NCBI RefSeq assembly: GCF_003333265.1
Contig: NZ_QOLB01000164.1
Coordinates: forward strand, 1 to 48,947
Direction: 5' to 3'
Origin: Candidatus Halocynthiibacter alkanivorans
GTDB taxonomy: Bacteria; Pseudomonadota; Alphaproteobacteria; Rhodobacterales; Rhodobacteraceae
Length of the DNA stretch: 48,947 nt
Part shown: positions 43,149 to 48,947 of the stretch, in pieces
Layout of the letters: every line of letters starts with the position of its first letter
How positions within the stretch are numbered: position 1 is the stretch's first letter
Translations under genes and position numbers: made by a program
Notes under the pieces: model-generated
Databases searched by the model: none
What the model was told of the DNA's origin: nothing
The model's input: only the letters and a program-made list of their open reading frames with translations

Positions 43149-44656
43149 TGCACGGCCCCTCCCCGGCCACCAGTCACAACATTGAGAATGTGCGCTGCGT
43201 CGACGTCGGGGCCATTGATGACTTCAGTTTCAAGAGATCCGTCGAACAAGAGGAAAATGCGATCACATATGCCAAGCACTTCTTCGAGCTCTGATGAGAA
43301 AACAGCGACCGAATTGCCCTCGTCTGCCATGCTCCTGATAATGTCGTAGATTTCCGCTTTGGCACCGACATCCACACCACGAGTTGGCTCGTCCAGCAAC
43401 AGCAGGTCCGCGTCGGCAAACAGACATTTTGCAAGCACGATTTTCTGTTGGTTCCCTCCGGACAGCTTCTCCGCATACTTGTCGATCGAACTTGTCGCGA
43501 TGTTGAGCTTGCCGACATATTCGTCAGCGGCTTCGAGCTCGACGGAAGACCTGAATACACCTCTGTTCGACAGGCGTTTCAGGTTCATGACCGGAATATT
43601 CTCCCGAATTGTAAGGCTGGTGAACAGGCCCTGCGTGCGGCGTTCTTCGGGAACCAGTGCGATACCAGCGGCAATCGCTTCCTTGGGCGAATTTCCGACC
43701 TTCTGCCCTTTAAAGAGGATCGACCCGGAGACTTTATCAGCGCCGAACAAGGCCCGGGCGATCTCAGTCTTACCGGCACCGACGAGGCCATAGAAACCGA
43801 CGATTTCACCACGGTTGATTTCAAAGGACACGTCCTTGAGCAGCTTATTGGTCAGCCCCCTGGCGATGAGAACGGCCTCATTGGTCACGGCTGTTCGCGG
43901 CGTATAGTCCTGAAACACGTTGCGACCGATCATCATCTCAATCAGTTCGGACCGTCCCGCGACGTCTGACAGCGGCTTTGTAACGATGTGCTTTCCATCC
44001 CGAAGCACCGTAACGGCATCGCCAAGTTCGAAAATCTCGTCAAGCTTGTGTGAGATGTAAACAACCGTCACGTCTGTCTCGCGCAAGCGCCGTATCACCC
44101 CGAAGAGCCGCGCGACCTCTCGCTCGGAAAGGGCCGCTGTTGGTTCATCCATGATGATAACACTTGCCCCGGACGACGCGGCACGGGCGATTTCGATGAT
44201 CTGCTTCTGCGCGACGCTTAGTGAGGAGACCCTGGCCGACGGGTCGATGGAGGGCTCGATCGCAGCGAGCGTCTGGACCACCCGATCATCGAGGTCTGAC
44301 TTAACCAGAAACCCAAACCGGCTCCGTTCCATCCCCAGTGTTAGATTCTCTAAAACAGTGAGTTCATCGACGACGTGAAGCTCCTGGAAGAGCGTGGCGA
44401 TGCCACCTTCACGCGCGTCATGAGGATTGCCTGGCTCATAGGCCGATCCGCGCACCTTCATGCGTCCGCTAGTTGGTTGCAAGGCACCGGTCAACATCTT
44501 GATGAGCGTCGATTTCCCTGCGCCGTTTTCTCCTACGAGACAATGGACGGTACTACTTTCGATTGAAAAGCTCACATCGTCGACTGCCCTTACGCCGGGA
44601 TAGTCCTTGGTGAGTGCCTCGACCGACAGGACGGGTGATTGCGACTGGTCTGTCAA
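43145..44656 (-). CDS. Ribose-type ABC transporter ATPase with two nucleotide-binding domains
   Basis: A 503-residue RbsA/MglA-type ATPase. The first half has Walker A GENGAGKST, signature LSVAQKQ and Walker B VIIMDEPTAALS. The second has GLVGAGKTEIARALFG, LSGGNQQKIVLAK and LLLLDEPTRGVDVG. Full-length for the family. It follows the binding-protein gene after a 198-bp gap that holds a long-range inverted repeat. Confidence 0.92.
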   Translation of the reverse strand: MTDQSQSPVLSVEALTKDYPGVRAVDDVSFSIESSTVHCLVGENGAGKSTLIKMLTGALQPTSGRMKVRGSAYEPGNPHDAREGGIATLFQELHVVDELTVLENLTLGMERSRFGFLVKSDLDDRVVQTLAAIEPSIDPSARVSSLSVAQKQIIEIARAASSGASVIIMDEPTAALSEREVARLFGVIRRLRETDVTVVYISHKLDEIFELGDAVTVLRDGKHIVTKPLSDVAGRSELIEMMIGRNVFQDYTPRTAVTNEAVLIARGLTNKLLKDVSFEINRGEIVGFYGLVGAGKTEIARALFGADKVSGSILFKGQKVGNSPKEAIAAGIALVPEERRTQGLFTSLTIRENIPVMNLKRLSNRGVFRSSVELEAADEYVGKLNIATSSIDKYAEKLSGGNQQKIVLAKCLFADADLLLLDEPTRGVDVGAKAEIYDIIRSMADEGNSVAVFSSELEEVLGICDRIFLLFDGSLETEVINGPDVDAAHILNVVTGGRGGAVQ

Positions 44657-44790
44657 GCTATTCTCTCCTTCAACCCGGGGCGCAACAATGTGCAGGTTAA
44701 CCCACTACACGGCTGAATTTGTGAGTTTATTTTGTTAGCAGCTTGCAGGGGCGGACAAGTCCACACCCAGGGGCTGCTGGCGCTTTAAAT

Positions 44791-44842
44791 ACCTGGCGAT
44801 CAGATCAGAGACATGCCCTTATTCAGATAGCGACCGCCAGGT
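44791..44842 (-). terminator. Inverted repeat between binding-protein and ATPase genes
   Basis: ACCTGGCG and CGCCAGGT, perfect 8-bp arms, are separated by 36 nt. The repeat starts 12 bp after the stop of the binding-protein gene. The long loop makes it weaker than the equivalent hairpins in the other two ABC operons. Confidence 0.35.
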
Positions 44843-44854
44843 AAGTGTTTAAGA

Positions 44855-45874
44855 TTACTCGCCGAACTGAGCCGCGAGCCAGGTCTTTGCTTCATCCTGA
44901 GGCATGGTCCAATATGAGATGGTGTAGGCCTTGTAGAAGAACTCCTCGGCCGGGGCTGTCGCTGCTGCAACATCGCCGTTCACCACATCCATGATCAGAT
45001 CGATGCGCCCTTGTGCCGTCTCGATCGGTGGGAGGCCCATCGAAATCTTAAGGCTGGAATTCGGGTCGTAAACTTGCTCGAACTCGACAGTGTCAAAATC
45101 TACACTGGCCACAATCTCGGTCAAAGGCTTGCCATCGTCAAACTTGCCGCGGCCGAGTTGAGAAAGGCCTGCCATAGTGCCGACGGTAAGAGACGAAGAC
45201 TCGGAATAGATGAGGTTAACTTCTGGCCGCTGCGTCAACAGATCAACGATAATCTGCTTCGCCGCCTCCTGTCCGACACTTGAGTCCAGAGCGCCCAGGT
45301 TCTCGGCACCCGGATCGACGGACAGGACACCTGCAGCGAATGGGGCGGTGCGCCCGGAGTTCACTTCAGTGTGGTTTGGCCATCCAAGCTGGACCATGAC
45401 GATCGGCGTGTCCGGGTGTGCTTCCTTCCAGGCCGTCGCCATCTGCGCGCCCATCTCGAACGAAACACCGGCCTCATCGCTGCGTGCTGTCGGGATACCT
45501 GTATCCGTGATCGGGCTGAAGAATGATGTCATTACGATACCGTCATCGAGCGCGTCTTTAACACCAGGTGTGGCTGCTTCAGCGTCCCAGATATGCAGGG
45601 TCGCGGCGTCAAAGCCGCCGGCGACAACCTGGTCGATATTCTGTGTCATGACGGCTGAATCGGCCTGACCATCAAAGACGACAACCTCGGCACCATATTT
45701 CTCCGCAGCGTAGCGCTGCGCTTCATCTGCCTGAGCCTGGTGGAACACGTTCGACAGGTTGGAGACAAAGAACGCAATCCGCTTTCCGTCTTGCGCCATG
45801 GCGCCACCACTTGCTGCCGCGATCATCGACGCGGCCACAAGCCCCGTCACAAACATTCTCTTCCGTATCAACAT
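44855..45874 (-). CDS. Ribose-type ABC transporter substrate-binding protein
   Basis: A 339-residue periplasmic binding protein of the type-1 (RbsB/LacI-like) fold. A signal peptide (LVAASMIAAASGGAMA) is followed by GKRIAFFVSNLSNVFHQAQA and VVFDGQADSAVMTQNIDQVV. It leads the operon for the two permeases and the ATPase, so its promoter probably drives the whole 14-kb cluster. The ligand is a sugar, polyol or related compound; sequence alone does not say which. It is not close to LsrB in its details. Confidence 0.88.
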   Translation of the reverse strand: MLIRKRMFVTGLVAASMIAAASGGAMAQDGKRIAFFVSNLSNVFHQAQADEAQRYAAEKYGAEVVVFDGQADSAVMTQNIDQVVAGGFDAATLHIWDAEAATPGVKDALDDGIVMTSFFSPITDTGIPTARSDEAGVSFEMGAQMATAWKEAHPDTPIVMVQLGWPNHTEVNSGRTAPFAAGVLSVDPGAENLGALDSSVGQEAAKQIIVDLLTQRPEVNLIYSESSSLTVGTMAGLSQLGRGKFDDGKPLTEIVASVDFDTVEFEQVYDPNSSLKISMGLPPIETAQGRIDLIMDVVNGDVAAATAPAEEFFYKAYTISYWTMPQDEAKTWLAAQFGE

Positions 45875-46094
45875 ATTTCATCACTCCCTTTGCTGTAGAC
45901 CGAGCCGGGCCACATGACCTGATGGCCCTTCTTCAACTGCAAACAACCACAATCCACAGACATAGTGGGTGAATTTTATTGCAGTGCGTGACAAATATTT
46001 CGCATGTTTGAAAGATATGTCAATGACTGATTTTTATTTCACCGGCATGTTCTTAGAGAACGCGGTACGATAACTTCTCTCTGAAGCGGCCAGA

Positions 46095-46274
46095 ATGTCA
46101 GCAAGGGCGCAGCAACGCGTGGAAAATCCTCGGCTCACCAGACGATTTCAAACTTCATTCCTGCAGGACTTTTTTTCCGGCACAGACGGGTCCCCGGACG
46201 TATTCGATGCAATTCTCGACAAGTTTTATGTTGGCACCAGGGACCAGACGACGCAGGCCTTATGCCTCGGGTAA
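46095..46274 (+). CDS. Small 59-residue open frame, unassigned
   Basis: The frame encodes 59 residues, including QTSFLQDFFSGTDGSPDVF and DAILDKFYVGTRDQTTQ, with balanced protein-like composition. I see no strong ribosome site and do not recognise a family. It could be the N-terminal remnant of a larger gene. Confidence 0.25.
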   Translation: MSARAQQRVENPRLTRRFQTSFLQDFFSGTDGSPDVFDAILDKFYVGTRDQTTQALCLG

Positions 46275-46420
46275 AAACAAGTCACAAAATTCTCCACCCA
46301 CATCCTGCCTTTAGTACATTCGGGCCTCGTTCGCCCCTGCCCGCTCTGTGCGCCGATTACCCCGTATAGCTGGGCGGCGGATAGGGCTGACAGCAGATTT
46401 GAAACATTGAAGCCCACGGG

Positions 46421-46490
46421 CGGAAACGGCCCTGAGCCGACATTCGTTTGGACTGCAGCGAACGGCTGCTCCGAGCCCTAAGCGGACCTT
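46421..46490 (+). repeat. Dispersed intergenic repeat, partial copy D
   Basis: Resembles the right half of copy B: ACGGCCCT-AGCCG, TTCGT and ACTGC-GCGAACGGC occur in the same order and spacing. The left half is not recognisable. Confidence 0.4.
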
Positions 46491-46562
46491 CGGTATGAGC
46501 GCCGTATCAGCTTTAAGGGTCCGATCCCGAACTGACTCAATCGGGCCAGGGATTTGGAATGG

Positions 46563-46927
46563 TCAGATCGAACTTGTGATCTTGTTCACTTTTTTCCAAA
46601 TTTCGTCGGCCAGGAAGCGGGCGCAAACGCGAACGCGCTCAGTTGATGCCAGATCGGGGTGCGTCACAACCCAGCCTGTGATTGCTTTGTCATTTGGCGA
46701 CTTAGGTAGACGAACTAATTTTGGATCAGAATCTGCCAAAAAACAGAACAGATAGCCGAAACCCAGTCCTGCCTTCACAGCGTTCAGATGTGCCCGCATG
46801 TCGGAGACGATGTGTTGGACGGGACACAGTTGATTGGCTGACACCCAGCACTGGACGCGGCACGCACGGATTGCCCGCGCTGGTTGGCAAGGAAAATTCT
46901 CAGATTGTCCCACTCAAATACTTTCAT
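46563..46927 (-). pseudogene. Collapsed LysR-family regulator
   Basis: The minus strand starts MKVFEWDNLRIFLA, changes frame into LGVSQSTVSRP (end of the helix-turn-helix), then jumps frame again to IVSDMRAHLNAVKAGLGFGY and a LysR C-terminus. About 120 codons remain of an expected 300, so a large internal deletion plus frameshifts have occurred. It is divergent from the NmrA-like gene, which it probably once regulated. Confidence 0.7.
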
Positions 46928-47079
46928 GACATCCCCGGCTCTGTGCTGCCATCGCCGCCGCTGGTGCAAAAACGGAACAAGAAAATGCGATTATAGCCAG
47001 TACGACGTCGTTCCTGCACTCACTAAATTGATCACAGACGAAATTATCGCCCTACACCCGGCACCCAGGAGAACAGAAA

Positions 47080-47943
47080 ATGAAAAATGAGATCCTTGTC
47101 ATTGGCGGCACCGGCAACATCGGCATGCCCCTTGTCGATCTTCTGAAAGATAGTGATCAAGACTATCGCGTAGTGGTGCGCAGCGATGGAAGCGAAGCCA
47201 AAATGGCGTCAAAAGGCGTCCCCACCGTTCGCGCAGAACTGGGAGACTGGCCTAGTGTTGAGACAGCACTATGGAACGTCGATACGGCATTCCTCCTCAG
47301 CAGCCCGTCGCCGGTCATGTCCGATCTGCACAAAGGGCTGATTGACCGCGCCATATCCGCAAACGTGCGCAAAATTGTGCGCTTGTCAGCAGAGCCCGCC
47401 CGCCACAGCAAAGGTCTTCCGATGTATGAACAACATTCTGAAGTCGATGACTATCTGACGGCGAGCGGATTGGACTATGTCATTCTGAGACCGCGTTATT
47501 TTATGCAGAACATTCCGCAGATGCATGCGGTCTTCATGAAGGAAAAACAGATGTTCGCGCAGTATCCGGGCAATACCCGCATTCCCATGATGGACACGCG
47601 CGACATAGCAAAAGCGGTACTTGCTGGACTGACATCGGATACGTACAACGGCAAGATCCACTATCTCACCGGCCCAGAGGCGATCAGCTTTCATGATGTC
47701 GCCGAAGCGTTTTCAAAGCCCCTTGGCAAAGACATTCAGTATGTGAACCTGTCCTACGAAGATCAGAAGGCTGGTCTTGAATCCTATGGAACGCCGGACA
47801 TGATCGTTGAAACGGTCATGACGTTGTTCAAACGCTGGGCTGAGGGTGGAGATCAACCCGCAACGTCTGATTACGAAAATATCACCGGGGCCAAAGCGAC
47901 CGGAATCGACCAATTCGCCGCCGAGACAGCGCAACATATGTAA
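47080..47943 (+). CDS. NmrA-family NAD(P)-binding protein
   Basis: A 287-residue atypical short-chain dehydrogenase of the NmrA/azoreductase-like group. The ATG has AGGAG upstream. The N-terminal ILVIGGTGNIGMPLVDLL binds NAD(P), and YVILRPRYFMQNIPQMHAVF plus IPMMDTRDIAKAVLAGL are family hallmarks. Members act as redox sensors or as NAD(P)H:quinone-type reductases. The divergent LysR gene has decayed, so this gene may now be unregulated. Confidence 0.87.
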   Translation: MKNEILVIGGTGNIGMPLVDLLKDSDQDYRVVVRSDGSEAKMASKGVPTVRAELGDWPSVETALWNVDTAFLLSSPSPVMSDLHKGLIDRAISANVRKIVRLSAEPARHSKGLPMYEQHSEVDDYLTASGLDYVILRPRYFMQNIPQMHAVFMKEKQMFAQYPGNTRIPMMDTRDIAKAVLAGLTSDTYNGKIHYLTGPEAISFHDVAEAFSKPLGKDIQYVNLSYEDQKAGLESYGTPDMIVETVMTLFKRWAEGGDQPATSDYENITGAKATGIDQFAAETAQHM

Positions 47944-47959
47944 CTTGCAGGCACGCCAA

Positions 47960-47989
47960 TTGCCCGGGCCGTCAATTACGCTCGGGCAA
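47960..47989 (+). terminator. Hairpin after the NmrA-like gene
   Basis: TTGCCCG and CGGGCAA form a 7-bp stem with a 16-nt loop, 17 bp after the stop codon. There is no T run, so it is only a possible terminator. Confidence 0.35.
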
Positions 47990-48024
47990 GATGCGGCCAA
48001 CGCCAGCAAATGAGGAAGACCCAC

Positions 48025-48297
48025 ATGCCAGATTTCCCCGAACAGCTTCCACATGGTCCGCTAGAGGAAGTATTCCCAGATGTATTTGTCGTTAAGGGAC
48101 AAATCAGGATCGAGGCGAACCAGATCCATGAGTTCAGCCGCAATATGACCGTCATTCGTGACGGTGGCGCCCTGACGCTTATCAACACCATCCGCCTTGA
48201 TGACGCAGGTCTCGACGCACTCGACGCGCTCGGCCTGGTCCGGCACATCGTCAAACTCGGCGCGTACCACGGAAGGGATGATCTTGTCCCGATTTAG
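48025..48297 (+). pseudogene. N-terminal fragment of a metallo-hydrolase-like protein, cut by an IS3-family element
   Basis: From the ATG at 48025 (GAGGAAG upstream) the frame gives LPHGPLEEVFPDVFVVKGQI, RDGGALTLINTIRLDD and HIVKLGAYHGRDD. This matches the beginning of beta-lactamase-fold-like metal-dependent hydrolases found in proteobacteria. Homology stops after HGRDD (about 48280), then the frame closes within a few codons and the transposase gene begins. The remainder is expected on the far side of the element, beyond the window. Confidence 0.6.
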
Positions 48298-48341
48298 TTC
48301 CGGTCTCTTTCGAGCGATATTCGCAATGAAGGAGACAAGAA

Positions 48342-48617
48342 ATGGCACCAAGATACAGCGAAGAATTCCAGCGTGACGCGGTTCGCATTGCAACGACCAG
48401 CGGCCTGACGCGACCCCGGATTGCGTCGGATTTGGGGGGTGGCGTTTCGACCCTGAACAAGTGGGTTCAACAACACCAGAACGACGACCTGATGTCTGGC
48501 CCACATGAAGATGTAGAGAAAGAGAACGCCCGCCTGCGCAAGGAAAACCGGGTTCTGCGCGAGGAGAGGGAGGTCCTAAAAAAGGCGACGATCTTCTTCG
48601 CAGGACAAAAGGCGTGA
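48342..48617 (+). CDS. IS3-family transposase OrfA
   Basis: A 91-residue protein. The N-terminal helix-turn-helix (YSEEFQRDAVRIATTSGLTR, STLNKWVQQHQ) binds the element ends. A C-terminal leucine-zipper-like helix (ENARLRKENRVLREEREVLK) mediates oligomerisation. The ATG at 48342 follows GGAG. A -1 slip at 48578-48584 would give the OrfAB fusion transposase. Confidence 0.9.
   Translation: MAPRYSEEFQRDAVRIATTSGLTRPRIASDLGGGVSTLNKWVQQHQNDDLMSGPHEDVEKENARLRKENRVLREEREVLKKATIFFAGQKA
48578..48584 (+). other. Slippery heptamer for programmed -1 frameshifting
   Basis: A-AAA-AAG in the OrfA frame is the canonical heptamer used by IS3-family elements. After slipping, the -1 frame runs LLRRTKGVRFAFVDTWKK directly into OrfB. 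Confidence 0.8.
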
Positions 48618-48947
48618 GGTTTGCCTTTGTCGACACCTGGAAGAAGATCTGGTCTATCGAGTTTCTCTGCAGTGTTTTGCAGGTGACTTCTCGCGGCTTT
48701 CGCGCTTGGAAATCCCGTTCCATCAGTCAACGTCAGCGTGATGACATGGTGCTTTTGGCGCATATCAGGGACCAGCACCGGCTTAGCCTGCAAAGCTATG
48801 GCCGACCGCGCATGACTCACGAATTGCAGGAGCTGGGGTTAAACGTTGGCCATCGTCGGATTGGTCGGCTGATGCGTGAGAATGGCATACGAGTTGTCAG
48901 GACGCGTAAATTCAAGGCCACAACCGACAGCAATCACGCGTTCAACA
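48614..48947 (+). CDS. IS3-family transposase OrfB (partial)
   Basis: The -1 frame continues open to the window end. It encodes the N-terminal HTH_21-type region of the DDE transposase (LSLQSYGRPRMTHELQELGL, then GHRRIGRLMRENGIRVVRTR). The rve catalytic domain lies beyond the window. A GTG at 48614 overlaps the OrfA stop, but expression by frameshift fusion is more likely. Confidence 0.85.
   Translation, partial: MRFAFVDTWKKIWSIEFLCSVLQVTSRGFRAWKSRSISQRQRDDMVLLAHIRDQHRLSLQSYGRPRMTHELQELGLNVGHRRIGRLMRENGIRVVRTRKFKATTDSNHAFN

Larger units (their letters stand above)
45875..46562. other. Intergenic region upstream of the sugar/polyol operon
   Basis: About 690 bases. The part near 45940-46060 is AT-rich and should hold the promoter of the minus-strand operon. 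A small plus-strand frame (46095-46274) and a partial dispersed repeat (46421-46490) follow. No intact known gene. Confidence 0.5.
48280..48947 (+). mobile_element. IS3-family insertion sequence (partial, runs off the window)
   Basis: Contains orfA (48342-48617) and the start of orfB in the -1 frame with a slippery heptamer between them. The left end is inferred near 48280 from the loss of homology in the interrupted gene. The terminal inverted repeat and target duplication cannot be confirmed because the right end is missing. Confidence 0.75.

Noticed and set aside
31973-45874. Calling the locus a true AI-2 (lsr) operon
   Set aside because: The binding protein does not look like LsrB and the kinase is closer to xylulose/erythritol kinases. 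The GlpD-like and GMC enzymes do not belong to lsr.

Overview
The window reads as a chromosomal segment of an alphaproteobacterium, most likely a Rhodobacteraceae/Roseobacter-group member. This is inferred from the protein families (BMP-type and ribose-type ABC importers, MmsA, GMC dehydrogenase, SorC regulator), high GC, dense operons with ATGA overlaps, and heavy investment in uptake. No rRNA, tRNA or CRISPR array was seen.

Layout. (1) 1-1588, minus: a two-module membrane sensor whose C-terminus runs, after a frameshift, into a transporter-like domain cut by the window edge. (2) 2163-10346, minus: a six-gene purine operon. Two adenine deaminase paralogues bracket a BMP-type ABC importer, with a divergent AraC regulator at 10541-11404. 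(3) 11915-13530, plus: a Ser-rich, Tat-signal small protein followed by an HPr-kinase-like/PqqD fusion. This is the best candidate here for an undescribed modification system, and copies of a dispersed repeat lie on both sides of it. (4) 13.7-20.7 kb: a gene graveyard with relics of a sulfatase, LysR regulator, nitroreductase, two cupins, an SDR, a tripartite tricarboxylate transporter and a YciI-like protein. An apparently intact mmsA sits among them. (5) 20849-30910: a divergent amino-sugar salvage locus. nagA, a SIS deaminase, a GntR regulator and a BadF-type kinase lie on the minus strand. murQ, a sugar ABC importer and a Gfo/Idh/MocA enzyme lie on the plus strand. Two near-identical 20-bp candidate operators occupy the intergenic space. 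(6) 30.9-31.97 kb: an integrase relic and unassigned sequence. (7) 31973-45874, minus: twelve genes forming a sugar or polyol uptake and catabolism locus (ribose-type ABC, SorC regulator, aldo/keto reductase, GlpD-like dehydrogenase, class I aldolase, FGGY kinase, two dehydrogenases, ABM monooxygenase). Its gene content partly mirrors lsr operons. (8) 46.1-48.9 kb: a collapsed LysR gene, an NmrA-like gene, a metallo-hydrolase N-terminus apparently cut by an IS3-family element, and that element running off the window.

How it fits together: three complete ABC systems feed three catabolic modules (purine bases, peptidoglycan or chitin amino sugars, and an unknown polyol or sugar). Each has a local regulator. 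Each has an inverted repeat just after the binding-protein gene, which may explain higher binding-protein expression. The decayed stretch and repeats mark where accessory modules have come and gone.
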